Source: Thermithiobacillus tepidarius DSM 3134 (GTDB taxonomy: Bacteria; Pseudomonadota; Gammaproteobacteria; Acidithiobacillales; Thermithiobacillaceae). Taken from it: a stretch of DNA of 64,000 nucleotides. The DNA lies in NCBI RefSeq assembly GCF_000423825.1, contig NZ_AUIS01000003.1:124001-188000 (forward strand), read 5' to 3'. How positions within the stretch are numbered: position 1 is the stretch's first letter; each line of letters begins with the position of its first letter. Both the position numbers and the translations under genes were made by a program. Under the pieces are notes generated by a model. That model was not told the DNA's origin. It made no database searches and was given only the letters and a program-made list of their open reading frames with translations. This document shows, piece by piece, positions 19,374 to 31,084 of this stretch.

Positions 19374-19416
19374 AACGCATGCGACACCTCGCCAAGCCAG
19401 GCAGCCGCCGCAAATT

Positions 19417-19753
19417 GCAGGAGCGAGCTCGCTCGCGATCACCCAGCCGGCCGGCGCGCTATCGCGGGCAAGCCCGCTCCCACGGCCCGTACCTTGCCCT
19501 TTCCGGGCGGAAGAGGTTCTCCGGGGAGCGCGGCGGGCGCAGGATGTAGGAGCGAGCTTGCTCGCGATTAACGGGCGGCCGCCACGGCGGATCGCGAGCC
19601 AGTCCGCCCCTATGGCCGGCGGCGACAGCGGGATGGCAGGGGGAGCTCCACCTCGGCGTCGCGCCGGACCGGCGCGCACAAGGATCGTAGGAGCGAGCTT
19701 GCTCGCAATCCGCCGTGCCGGCCGCCCGAGCATCGCGGGTCTGGCCGCTCCGG
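19417..19753. repeat. REP cluster D (6 elements, alternating orientation)
   Basis: Elements lie at 19417-19439 (inverted), 19460-19485 (direct), 19545-19569 (inverted), 19590-19615 (direct), 19685-19710 (inverted) and 19731-19753 (direct, decayed). They form three head-to-head pairs with about 20 bases inside each pair, the arrangement of REPINs. They occupy most of the 447-base gap between prmC and mutM (19374-19820). I see no gene there. Confidence 0.9.
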
Positions 19754-19820
19754 CTTGCAGCCACCCCTCACTCCTTCCACAATTCCCCGCACCTCCTTAC
19801 GCGAGCAAAGCCAAACGCCC

Positions 19821-20633
19821 ATGCCCGAACTGCCCGAAGTCGAGACCACCCGCCGCGGCATCGCGCCGCATCTGACCGGCCGGCGCATCGCAGATGTCAC
19901 CGTCCGCAACCCCAATCTGCGCTGGCCGGTGCCCGCCGACCTGGCCGAGCGGGTGCGCGGCCGGCAGATCCAGGCGGTGCGGCGGCGCGCCAAGTACCTG
20001 GTGCTGGAGTTGGATGCCGGCGCCCTGCTCATCCACCTCGGGATGTCCGGCAACCTGCGGGTGCTGCCGGGCGACAGTCCCGCCCGTCCGCACGACCATG
20101 TGGACCTGATGCTGGATGACGGCCGCATGCTGCGCCTGAACGACCCGCGCCGCTTCGGCGCCGTGCTGTGGACCGCCGACTGGCGCAGCCATCCGCTCAT
20201 CGCCGGTTTGGGCCCGGAACCCTTTGACGAGGCGTTCACGGGGGACTACCTGTATGAGCGCGCCCAAGGGCGCCAGCAGGCGGTCAAGAACTTCATCATG
20301 GATGCGCGGGTGGTGACCGGCGTCGGCAACATCTACGCCAGCGAGGCCCTGTTCCGGGCAGGCATCCATCCGGCGCGTGCCGCCGGCCGCATCGGACGGG
20401 AGCGCTATGGACGCCTGGCCGCCGCCATCCGCGAAGTACTGGAGGCCTCCATCGCCGCCGGCGGCACGACTCTGCGCGATTTCACCGACCCGAGTGGCAA
20501 ACCGGGCTACTTTGTTCTATCTCTACAGGTATACGGCCGGGCGGATCTGCCCTGCCCCCGTTGCGGCGGCGCCGTCCGCCAGCAGCGGATCGGGCAGCGC
20601 AGCAGCTTTTTTTGTGCCCGCTGCCAGCACTAG
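19821..20633 (+). CDS. mutM: Formamidopyrimidine-DNA glycosylase (Fpg)
   Basis: A 270-residue Fpg/MutM that excises 8-oxoguanine and other oxidised purines and nicks the abasic site. The start MPELPEVETTRRGI provides the catalytic Pro2 and Glu3. The conserved RRRAKYLVLEL lysine, HLGMSGNLRVL, NIYASEALFRAGIHP, and the C-terminal zinc finger (CPRCGGAV and CARC, four cysteines) are intact. The ATG at 19821 gives the required MPE N terminus; the longer frame would bury the catalytic proline. No strong Shine-Dalgarno sequence is visible. The gene follows REP cluster D and so probably has its own promoter. Confidence 0.97.
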   Translation: MPELPEVETTRRGIAPHLTGRRIADVTVRNPNLRWPVPADLAERVRGRQIQAVRRRAKYLVLELDAGALLIHLGMSGNLRVLPGDSPARPHDHVDLMLDDGRMLRLNDPRRFGAVLWTADWRSHPLIAGLGPEPFDEAFTGDYLYERAQGRQQAVKNFIMDARVVTGVGNIYASEALFRAGIHPARAAGRIGRERYGRLAAAIREVLEASIAAGGTTLRDFTDPSGKPGYFVLSLQVYGRADLPCPRCGGAVRQQRIGQRSSFFCARCQH

Positions 20634-20681
20634 AAGAACGACAACACCAGAATAACGAGACGAACGCCACACAGGGTGCCC

Positions 20682-23582
<2,901 letters not shown>

Positions 23583-23607
23583 CTATCCTCCCGCATGATC
23601 GGCGCCG

Positions 23608-24171
23608 TCAGCCCACCTGCTGGCGCTCACACAGATTATAACCGATCCCGCCGCTGCGTTTGGCCCGGATGAGCCGCCAGGTGGGCGGCACGAGCTGCGG
23701 CAGTTCGGCCGTCCGCTCCGCCTCCAGCTCCACATAGATCATGGCCTCCGGAGCCAGCCAGCCGCCCTGCTCCAGCAGCGCCGCCACCCGCGGAATCCAG
23801 TTCTGCCCGTAGGGGGGGTCCAGGAACACGATGTCGAAGGACGTGGCCGGCCCTTTCAGGTAGGCCAGCGCATCCATGGCCTTCACCACGGCGCCGGGCA
23901 GGGCGCAGAGGCCGACGTTCTCCTGCAGCACCGCCAGATGCCGCCGGTCCCTTTCCACCAGCACCGCTTCCCGCGCCCCGCGGGACAGGGCCTCCAGCCC
24001 CAGGGCGCCGCTGCCGGCGAAGAGGTCCAGGACCCGGGCGCCGGGCAGCCGCGGCGCCAGCCAATTGAACAGCGTCTCGCGCACCCGGTCGGCGGTGGGA
24101 CGCACCCCCCGACCGGTCGGGGTCTTCAGGCGCCGGCCCCGGCACTGACCGCCGATGATGCGCAGGCTCAC
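23608..24171 (-). CDS. rsmD: 16S rRNA (guanine966-N2)-methyltransferase
   Basis: A 187-residue RsmD that methylates G966 of 16S rRNA. Visible are RIIGGQCRGRRLKTPTGRGVRPTADRVRETLFNWL, the SAM loop VLDLFAGSGALGLEALSRGA, and the catalytic FLDPPYGQNW (DPPY). The start ATG overlaps the stop of the upstream M16 gene by four bases, and coaD follows closely, giving the common order M16-M16-rsmD-coaD. It is of normal length with no oddities. Confidence 0.97.
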   Translation of the reverse strand: MSLRIIGGQCRGRRLKTPTGRGVRPTADRVRETLFNWLAPRLPGARVLDLFAGSGALGLEALSRGAREAVLVERDRRHLAVLQENVGLCALPGAVVKAMDALAYLKGPATSFDIVFLDPPYGQNWIPRVAALLEQGGWLAPEAMIYVELEAERTAELPQLVPPTWRLIRAKRSGGIGYNLCERQQVG

Positions 24172-25493
24172 TTGGCGGCGACGAAGTCCGGCCCCGGCGG
24201 CTGGGTGCCGACGGCCACCACCACCATGCGCGCCGGGTCCAGGTGCCGGGCGAGCGCCCGGCGGATGTCCTCGGCGCTCACCGCTTCCACCCGCTGCCGG
24301 AAGGTGTCCAGATAGTCGAGCGGCAGCCCGTACACGCCGATGAGGCTCAAGTACTCCAGAATCTTGGCGTTGGAATCGATGCGCAGGGGAAAGCCGCCGG
24401 TCAGGTTGTCCTTGGCCGCTTTCAGCTCGGCGGGCGTGGGGCCGCTCTGGATGTAGCGGCTCATGGCCTGGCGCATGACTTTCAAGGCCTCGCCGGCCTG
24501 CTGGGTAGCGGTCTGCAGACCGGCCTGGAAGGGCCCCTCCCGGCGCAGGGGCAAATTGTAGCTGTAAACGCTGTAGGACAAGCCGCGCTTCTCGCGCACC
24601 TCCTCCATGAGCCGCGAACTGAAGCCGCCGCCGCCCAGGGTGTAATTGCCCACCAGCATGGGAAAGTAGTCGGGATCCAGGCGCGCAATGCTCGGCTGCC
24701 CCATCAGCACATAGGTCTGGTTCACGGGCATGGCGATGTGGAGCAGCTTGCCCGCCGCCAAGGACGGGACGCTCGGCAGAGCCGGCAGCGGCTCGCCCTT
24801 GGGCAGGCTTCCCACCACCTGGCGCACCCAGGCCTCCGCCTCGGCCCGGCTGAGGTCGCCCACCACGGCCACCACCGCGCTGGCGCCGGTGTAATGGCGG
24901 CGGTAGAACTCCGCCACCGCCGCCCGGCTGAACTGCGGCACGGCGGCGCGCGTGCCGATCACCGGATGGGCGTAGGGATGCTGGCCGTACGCGGCCTCAT
25001 AGAATTTCCATTCCGCCACCGTATCCGGGTCCTCTTCCCCTTGGGCGATGGCCGCCAGCGTGCGCTGCCGCTCGCGCTGCAGGGCATCCTCGGGGAAGGT
25101 GGGCTGGGTCAGGATCAGGCCGGCCAGTTCGGCTACGGCATTGCGCAGCTTGGGATCGCTCAGGGTTTTGAGCTGAATGCCCGCCTGGTCGCGATCGGCA
25201 AAGGCGCTCAATTGCGCGCCGGTGCGGTCCAGCGCTTCGGCAAGGGCGTCGCCGCTCAACTTGCCGGCGCCCTCCTCCAGCAGGCCCGCGGTAAAGGAAG
25301 CCAGGCCCGGCAGCGCCGCCGGGTCGCGGGCGGAACCGGCATCGAAGCTCACGCGCATGGCCGCCATGGGAATTTCATGGTTCTCCACGAAGAGCACCCG
25401 CGCCCCGTTGTCCAGGCGCCAGGTCTGGATATCGACCGCCAGGGCGGGCAACGGCAGGCAGAGCAGCAGGAAGGCGAAAAACTTAATGCGCAT
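24168..25493 (-). CDS. M16-family peptidase-like protein, non-catalytic subunit
   Basis: A 441-residue pitrilysin-fold protein with a signal peptide (FFAFLLLCLPLPALAV), so periplasmic. The zinc-binding HxxEH is missing: the aligned position reads LASFTAGLLEEG. The C-terminal half keeps the arginine/tyrosine substrate-binding pair (FSSRLMEEVREKRGLSYSVY). This is the expected inactive partner of a heterodimeric M16B protease, like the beta subunit of mitochondrial processing peptidase. The upstream gene, which it overlaps by 11 bases, encodes the HxxEH subunit. The natural substrate is unknown. Confidence 0.93.
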   Translation of the reverse strand: MRIKFFAFLLLCLPLPALAVDIQTWRLDNGARVLFVENHEIPMAAMRVSFDAGSARDPAALPGLASFTAGLLEEGAGKLSGDALAEALDRTGAQLSAFADRDQAGIQLKTLSDPKLRNAVAELAGLILTQPTFPEDALQRERQRTLAAIAQGEEDPDTVAEWKFYEAAYGQHPYAHPVIGTRAAVPQFSRAAVAEFYRRHYTGASAVVAVVGDLSRAEAEAWVRQVVGSLPKGEPLPALPSVPSLAAGKLLHIAMPVNQTYVLMGQPSIARLDPDYFPMLVGNYTLGGGGFSSRLMEEVREKRGLSYSVYSYNLPLRREGPFQAGLQTATQQAGEALKVMRQAMSRYIQSGPTPAELKAAKDNLTGGFPLRIDSNAKILEYLSLIGVYGLPLDYLDTFRQRVEAVSAEDIRRALARHLDPARMVVVAVGTQPPGPDFVAAK

Positions 25494-26877
25494 GCTTGAG
25501 ATCTCCCTCGGCGGGCGGGGTGTTCGGGTCGATGGGCAAGGGCTCCAGCTCGGCCACGGTGCGGTTGGCCGGCACCAGGTACTTGCGCGCCACGGCCTGC
25601 ACCTGGGCCGGCGTCACGGCGCGGATGCCGGGCACGTACTGATCCACCATGCGCCAGTCCAGGCCCACCGTTTCGTAGGTGCCCAGGCGCATGGCCTGAT
25701 AGAAGCCCGAATCCAGCCCATAGACCTCCTGCGCCGCCAGCTGGGTCTTGACCTTCTCCAGCTCGGCCTCGCCGACCGGGGTCTCCTGCAGGGTTTGGAT
25801 CTGCGCATCGAGCGCGGCCAGCAGATCGGCGGGGCGCTTGCCCTGGGCCGGCGTGCCGCCCAGGTAGAAGAGTCCCGGATCGCGGCTGACCAGATCATAG
25901 CCCGCCTCCACGCTGCTGGCCACCTGGGATTTGCGCACCAGGTCCTGCTCCAGGCGCGCGCTCTTGCCCTGCGCCAGGACGCCGGCCAGCACCTCCAGGG
26001 CGTAGGCTTCCTCGTTGGGGCCGTCCCGGCGCAGGTTGGGCACGTGATAGCCCACCAGCAGATAGGGCAGCTGCGCCGGCGCCTTTACCTGCACCCGCCG
26101 TTCTCCCTGCTGCCGGGGCTCGGGCCTGGGCTTGACCTCGGGCACCCGGCGCGGCTTCAGCGGACCGTAGTAGCGCTCCGCCAGGGCCCTGACCTGCTGC
26201 GGCTTGACGTCGCCGACCACCACCAGGGTCGCGTTGTTGGGCGCGTAGAATTGCTGATACCAGGGACGCAGGTCGGTCACCCGCAGGCTGTCCAGGTCGC
26301 CCATCCAGCCGATGACCGGATGCTGGTAGCCGTTGGCCACGTAGGCGGTGGCCATCAGCATCTCCTGGGTCTTGGCCCGGGGATTGTTCTCGGTGCGCAG
26401 ACGCCGCTCCTCCTTGACCACTTCGACTTCTTTCTTAAAATCCTCGGGACGCAGCAGCAGGTTCTGCATGCGGTCCGCCTCCAGGCGGAAGCTGATGGGC
26501 AGGCGGTCGGCGGCCAACTGCTGGAAATAGGCGGTATAATCGAGCCCGGTGAAGGCGTTTTCGCGTCCGCCCTGGCTGGCGATGATGCGGGAGAACTGGC
26601 CCGGGCCGAGCTGGGTGGTGCCCTTGAACATCATGTGCTCGAGCACGTGCGACAGGCCCGTATAGCCCCCGCTCTCGTAGCTGGAGCCCACCTTGTACCA
26701 GATCTGGGCGGTGGCCACCGGCGCCCGGTGGTCGGGCTTGACTAGCACCCGCAGCCCGTTGGGCAGGGTGAATTCGGTCACGGGCTCGGCGGCGGCACCG
26801 CCGCCGAGCGCCAGGCCGAGCCACAGGCCGAAGGCCGCCGCGACATGAGGTCTTGATATTTTCCGTCTTTGCGTCAT
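25483..26877 (-). CDS. M16-family zinc metallopeptidase, catalytic subunit
   Basis: A 464-residue periplasmic protease. The ATG at 26877 has GAGGATC upstream and leads into a signal peptide ending near GGGAAA. The catalytic HVLEH lies at residues 77-81, followed by the downstream glutamate region (GRENAFTGLDYTAYFQQ), and the second domain runs to the C terminus. It should pair with the inactive M16 protein translated from the overlapping next gene. In similar clusters the pair is a general periplasmic protease. It is divergent from ftsY across about 170 bases, the conserved arrangement M16 / ftsYEX. Confidence 0.94.
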   Translation of the reverse strand: MTQRRKISRPHVAAAFGLWLGLALGGGAAAEPVTEFTLPNGLRVLVKPDHRAPVATAQIWYKVGSSYESGGYTGLSHVLEHMMFKGTTQLGPGQFSRIIASQGGRENAFTGLDYTAYFQQLAADRLPISFRLEADRMQNLLLRPEDFKKEVEVVKEERRLRTENNPRAKTQEMLMATAYVANGYQHPVIGWMGDLDSLRVTDLRPWYQQFYAPNNATLVVVGDVKPQQVRALAERYYGPLKPRRVPEVKPRPEPRQQGERRVQVKAPAQLPYLLVGYHVPNLRRDGPNEEAYALEVLAGVLAQGKSARLEQDLVRKSQVASSVEAGYDLVSRDPGLFYLGGTPAQGKRPADLLAALDAQIQTLQETPVGEAELEKVKTQLAAQEVYGLDSGFYQAMRLGTYETVGLDWRMVDQYVPGIRAVTPAQVQAVARKYLVPANRTVAELEPLPIDPNTPPAEGDLKHAH

Positions 26878-27044
26878 AGTGATCCTCAATGTGTATGTGT
26901 TCGACCAGCCACAGCACCGATTTCCATCGCCCGCGACCGGCCCACGCCGGCCCCGGCGCTTTTCCAGACTGGCTGCGCACGCCCTGGCGGCTATATTAGC
27001 CGCAATCACCCCGACACTGACAAGCCTGGCTACGGAAAATTCAT

Positions 27045-28274
27045 ATGTTCGACTTCTTCAAGCGCAACAAGGGCAAATCACCGGAGAGCGGAACCGAGCC
27101 GTCCGAGCCGCCGGCAGCGGCGCCCCAAGCTCCCGAGCAACCTGCGGACACGCCGGCGCCTGAAGCGGAGAAGGGCCTCTTCGGCCTGTTCAAGAAAGCC
27201 CCGGCACCCGAGCCGGAAAGCGCGCCCGCCGAGCCGGAGGAGGCGGCAGCCGCACCGGCGGCCGAGCCGGGACTGCGGGGAATGTTCCGGAAGGCGCCGC
27301 CTCCCGAAGCCGCGCCGGCCGAGCCGGCGGCGGAAAACGAAAAGAAGGGCTTCTTCGCCCGCCTCAAGGACGGCCTGACCCGCACCCGCGAAGGGCTGGT
27401 CAACGGCATTGACCGCCTCACCTTCGGCAAGAAGCAGATCGACGACGAACTGCTGGAGGACCTGGAAGGCCTGCTCCTGAGCGCCGACATCGGCGTCGAG
27501 GCCACCAATGAAATCATCCGCAACGTGACCGAGCGCGTCCGGCGCAAGGACCTGACCGACCCCGCCGCCCTCGCGCAGGCGGTGCGCCAGTCGCTGCTGG
27601 ACATCCTGCGGCCGCGGGCGCAGCCCTGGCAGCCGCCCCGCGGCCAAGGCACCCGGGTGCTGATGATGGTGGGCATCAACGGCGCCGGCAAGACCACCAC
27701 CATCGGCAAGCTGGCCGCCGCCTGGCAGGCGCAGGGCAGCAAGGTGGTGCTGGCGGCCGGCGACACCTTCCGCGCCGCCGCCGTGGAGCAGCTGCAGCGC
27801 TGGGGCGAGCGCATCGGCGTGCCGGTGATTGCCCAGCATACCGGCGCCGACAGCGCCTCGGTGGTCTACGACGGCTTCGCCGCCGCCCAGAGCCGGCAGG
27901 CGGACGTGCTGATCGCCGACACCGCCGGACGCCTGCACACCCAGAGCAACCTCATGGAGGAGCTGAAAAAGATCAAGCGCGTGCTCGGCAAGCTCGATCC
28001 GCAGGCGCCCCACGAGATCTGGCTGGTGCTCGACGCCGGCACGGGCCAGAATGCCATCAACCAAGCCAAGCAGTTCCACGAAGCCGTGGGCCTGACCGGC
28101 ATCTGCATCACCAAGCTGGACGGCACGGCCAAGGGCGGCGTCATCGCCGCCATCGCCAAGGCGCTGCCCATCCCCATCCGCTACATCGGCGTCGGCGAAA
28201 AGCCCGAGGATCTGCGCCCCTTCGACGCGGAGGCCTTCGTCGAGGCCCTGTTCAGCACGACCACCCGGCAGTGA
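27045..28274 (+). CDS. ftsY: Signal recognition particle receptor FtsY
   Basis: A 409-residue SRP receptor GTPase that docks ribosome-SRP complexes at the membrane. The first about 100 residues are an acidic Pro/Ala/Glu A-domain. The NG domain holds [18 protein letters not shown] (G1), [16 protein letters not shown], the G3 [18 protein letters not shown] and [10 protein letters not shown] (G4). The A-domain contains short amphipathic segments repeated three times (see findings). It heads ftsY-ftsE-ftsX, with ftsE beginning at its stop. Confidence 0.97.
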   Translation: MFDFFKRNKGKSPESGTEPSEPPAAAPQAPEQPADTPAPEAEKGLFGLFKKAPAPEPESAPAEPEEAAAAPAAEPGLRGMFRKAPPPEAAPAEPAAENEKKGFFARLKDGLTRTREGLVNGIDRLTFGKKQIDDELLEDLEGLLLSADIGVEATNEIIRNVTERVRRKDLTDPAALAQAVRQSLLDILRPRAQPWQPPRGQGTRVLMMVGINGAGKTTTIGKLAAAWQAQGSKVVLAAGDTFRAAAVEQLQRWGERIGVPVIAQHTGADSASVVYDGFAAAQSRQADVLIADTAGRLHTQSNLMEELKKIKRVLGKLDPQAPHEIWLVLDAGTGQNAINQAKQFHEAVGLTGICITKLDGTAKGGVIAAIAKALPIPIRYIGVGEKPEDLRPFDAEAFVEALFSTTTRQ

Positions 28275-28279
28275 GCTCC

Positions 28280-28948
28280 ATGATCCGCGCCATCAACGTC
28301 AGCAAGCACTATCCCGGCGGCCGCAACGTGCTGCAGGAAATCGACCTGCATCTGCCCAAGGGGCAGATGGCCTTCCTCACCGGCCCCTCGGGAGCGGGCA
28401 AGAGCACGCTCCTGAAGCTCATCGCCCGCATCGAGACCGTCAGCCGCGGCACCCTGCTACTCGACGGCCAGGATCTGGCCAAGCTCAAGCGGCGCCACAT
28501 CCCGCAACTGCGCCGCCAGCTGGGCATCGTGTTCCAGGACCACAAGCTGCTGGCGGACCGCAGCGTCTTCGCCAATGTGGCGCTGACGCTGCAGGTGGCG
28601 GGGGTGCGGCGCGCCCATATCAAAAGCCGGGTGCGCGCCGCCCTGGATCAGGTGGGCCTGAGCGGGCGGGAGCAGGACTCGCCCCTGAGCCTGTCGGGCG
28701 GCGAGCAGCAGCGGGTGGGCATCGCCCGCGCCATCGTCCATAGCCCCAAGGTGCTCATCGCCGACGAACCGACCGGCAACCTGGACCCGCAACTGAGCAG
28801 CGAAATCATGGACCTTTTCCGCAATCTCAACCGGCACGGCATGACCCTGCTGATCGCCACCCACGATCTCGGCCAGGTGGAGCGTCTGGATTGTCCCGTC
28901 TATGCCCTGCAGCATGGCCGCCTGCAAAATCAGGAGGCCCGCCCATGA
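28280..28948 (+). CDS. ftsE: Cell-division ATP-binding protein FtsE
   Basis: A 222-residue ABC ATPase. Walker A is TGPSGAGKSTLLKLIAR, the Q-loop GIVFQDHKLL, the signature LSGGEQQRVGIARAI, Walker B VLIADEPTGNL and the H-loop ATHD. FtsEX couples ATP hydrolysis to activation of periplasmic amidases through EnvC; an envC-like gene begins at the right edge of this window. I chose the ATG at 28280 (MIRAINVSKHY), the usual FtsE start, over a GTG at 28271 that overlaps ftsY. It overlaps ftsX by ATGA. Confidence 0.97.
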   Translation: MIRAINVSKHYPGGRNVLQEIDLHLPKGQMAFLTGPSGAGKSTLLKLIARIETVSRGTLLLDGQDLAKLKRRHIPQLRRQLGIVFQDHKLLADRSVFANVALTLQVAGVRRAHIKSRVRAALDQVGLSGREQDSPLSLSGGEQQRVGIARAIVHSPKVLIADEPTGNLDPQLSSEIMDLFRNLNRHGMTLLIATHDLGQVERLDCPVYALQHGRLQNQEARP

Positions 28949-29847
28949 GCCTGTACCGCCACTGGGACGCCCTCGGCAGCTCCCTGCGTCATCTGGTGAC
29001 CCATCCCGTGGGCAGCCTCATGACGCTGAGCGTGCTGGCCATCGCACTGGCCCTGCCCGCCGGGCTCTATGTCCTGCTCCACAATGCCGGCAATCTGCTG
29101 TCGGCCTGGGAGGAGCAGGCGCAGGTCTCGCTTTTTCTGAAAGACGAGGTCTCCACGGCAGAAGCGCAGGCGCTGCGGGCCGAAATCGCCCGCCTGCCGG
29201 GCATCCGGGAGGTCAAGTACGTGGACAAGGAGGCGGCCCGCCAGGAGTTCAAACAGCTGTCCGGCTTCGGCGACGCCCTGGATGCGCTGGAGGACAATCC
29301 CCTGCCCGCTTCCCTGGTGGTCGGCATCGATCCGACTCATTACCGCCCGCAACAGATCCAGGCGCTGGTGCAGCGCTGGTCCGAGGACCCGCGGGTGGAC
29401 ACGGCCCAGTACGATCTCGACTGGGTGGCGCGCCTGCAGGCCATGCTGGATCTGGCCGAGCGCGCCGTCAGCATCCTCGCCGTGCTGCTGGCCGTCGGCG
29501 TGGTGCTGATCGTCGGCAACACCATCCGCCTGAACATCATGAATCGCCGCGAGGAAATCGCCGTGGCCAAGCTGGTGGGCGCCAGCAACAGCTTCGTGCG
29601 CCTGCCCTTTCTGTACCACGGCTTCATCCAGGGAGCGCTGGCCGGCGCCCTGGCCTGGGCCACCGTGGTGATCGGCATCGCGCTCCTGCAGGATCCCACG
29701 GCGCACCTGGCCAATCTTTACGGCGCCATCTTCCGGCTCCGCTATCTATCGCCGGAGCAGGGCGGCGCCCTGGTGCTCGGCGGCGCCCTGCTCGGCTGGC
29801 TGGGCTCGGCGCTGGCCGCGCAGCGGCACTTGCGGGCGATTCAATGA
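28945..29847 (+). CDS. ftsX: Cell-division ABC permease FtsX
   Basis: A 300-residue FtsX with four membrane segments: one near residues 22-47, a periplasmic loop, then three in the C-terminal FtsX domain (ILAVLLAVGVVLIVGNTIRL, GALAGALAWATVVIGIALL and a last one near 275-290). The NRREEIAVAKLVGAS coupling motif is present. The ATG at 28945 overlaps the ftsE stop and is preceded by AGGAGG. The periplasmic loop recruits EnvC in gammaproteobacteria. rpoH follows after 98 bases, as in E. coli. Confidence 0.96.
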   Translation: MSLYRHWDALGSSLRHLVTHPVGSLMTLSVLAIALALPAGLYVLLHNAGNLLSAWEEQAQVSLFLKDEVSTAEAQALRAEIARLPGIREVKYVDKEAARQEFKQLSGFGDALDALEDNPLPASLVVGIDPTHYRPQQIQALVQRWSEDPRVDTAQYDLDWVARLQAMLDLAERAVSILAVLLAVGVVLIVGNTIRLNIMNRREEIAVAKLVGASNSFVRLPFLYHGFIQGALAGALAWATVVIGIALLQDPTAHLANLYGAIFRLRYLSPEQGGALVLGGALLGWLGSALAAQRHLRAIQ

Positions 29848-29945
29848 TGGGGCATGATCAACAAAGCGGACCTGTTGGTACGATATAAACTTTTGATAGT
29901 CTCGCCGGTCTAAGAAGCTCAGCTTATGGGAGTGGGAGGGTATCG

Positions 29946-30803
29946 ATGAACACATTGCCTATCACGCTTGCGCCGTCTGCCGAGGACATGAGCAGCTATC
30001 TGCGCGCGGTGAACAGCCAACCCATACTCAGCCTGGAAGAAGAAATCCAGTTGGGCCGCGCCCTGCGCGACCACAACGACCTCAACGCCGCCTACCGGCT
30101 CATCATGAGCCACTTGCGCTTCGTGGTGCGCATCGCGCGCGGCTACCGGGGCTACGGCCTGCCGGAACCGGACCTGATCCAGGAAGGCAACATCGGCCTC
30201 ATGAAGGCGGTGCGGCGCTTCGATCCCGATCGCGGCGTGCGCCTGGTCTCCTTCGCCGTGCACTGGATCAAGGCGGAAATCCAGGAGTTCATCATCCGCA
30301 ACTGGCGCATCGTCAAGGTGGCCACCACCAAGTCCCAGCGCAAGCTGTTCTTCAATCTGCGCAGCAGTCGGCAGAAGCTGGGCTGGATCGGCGAGCAGGA
30401 GAGCCAGGCGCTGGCCGCCGAGCTGGGGGTCAGCCCGGCCGAAGTGCTGGAGATGGAGTCCCGCCTCAGCGGGCGCGACCTGCCGCTGGAACAGCCCGAC
30501 GAAAACGGCGACGCGCCGGGCTATACCTATGTGGCCGACCTGGTGGACGAGTCGCCGTCCCCGGTCGAGCAGCTCACCGCCAAGGACTGGGACGAACGCC
30601 AGCATGCCTCGCTGGCGGAAGCCCTGGAGCATCTGCCGGAACGCGACCGCGTGATCATCCAGAACCGCTGGCTGCGGGAAGAGCCCAAGACCCTGCAGGC
30701 GCTGGGAGACGAGCTGGGAGTCTCCGCCGAGCGCGTGCGCCAGCTGGAAAAGCAGGCCATGGGCAAGCTGAAGCAGTACCTGGGCCCCTTGCAGGAAGGC
30801 TGA
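29946..30803 (+). CDS. rpoH: RNA polymerase heat-shock sigma factor (sigma-32)
   Basis: A 285-residue sigma-32. Region 2 is visible as DLIQEGNIGLMKAVRRFDPDRGVRLVSFAVHWIKAEIQEFI. The RpoH-box region QRKLFFNLR, which carries the FtsH/DnaK-sensitive segment, follows, and region 4.2 is LGVSAERVRQLEKQAMGKL. It directs heat-shock promoters. GGGAGGG lies 5 bases before the ATG. The 98-base gap after ftsX is AT-richer and contains TTGGTA and GATATAAAC, so rpoH probably has its own promoter. A strong terminator follows at 30847. Confidence 0.97.
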   Translation: MNTLPITLAPSAEDMSSYLRAVNSQPILSLEEEIQLGRALRDHNDLNAAYRLIMSHLRFVVRIARGYRGYGLPEPDLIQEGNIGLMKAVRRFDPDRGVRLVSFAVHWIKAEIQEFIIRNWRIVKVATTKSQRKLFFNLRSSRQKLGWIGEQESQALAAELGVSPAEVLEMESRLSGRDLPLEQPDENGDAPGYTYVADLVDESPSPVEQLTAKDWDERQHASLAEALEHLPERDRVIIQNRWLREEPKTLQALGDELGVSAERVRQLEKQAMGKLKQYLGPLQEG

Positions 30804-30846
30804 TCCCGCGCGCCCGGTTCAGGCGTCCCAGCGGCGTCTTGCCGAC

Positions 30847-30884
30847 ACCCCTCCGCCCGTCCGGGCCGAGGGGTTGCTTATTTT
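30847..30884 (+). terminator. Rho-independent terminator after rpoH
   Basis: ACCCCTC (30847-30853) pairs with GAGGGGT (30868-30874), with an inner GCCCG/CGGGC extension, followed by TGCTTATTTT. It lies 43 bases past the rpoH stop. The following 200 bases up to 31084 hold the M23 promoter region and an 8-bp GC dyad near 31028-31050, but no gene. Confidence 0.85.
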
Positions 30885-31084
30885 CCCCACGGGACGGTAC
30901 TGCCGGGAGGGCGGGCTGGCCTGGGGACACCGCGCTTTTCCGGCGCTCCATTGCGACGCGCCAGCATCGTCAATTTTTTGACGAACCCGCCTTGCATTTG
31001 ACCGAAGCTGGGCTATTTCCCTGAACGAACCCGCGCCGCCGAGCGGCGCGACCCGAATAAAAAGCTGTTGGAGTTTGCTGCATC

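Noticed and set aside
31028-31050. Terminator at the GCGCCGC/GCGGCGC dyad before the M23 gene
   Set aside because: A perfect stem, but no T-run on either strand, and it lies just upstream of a start codon where a terminator makes little sense.
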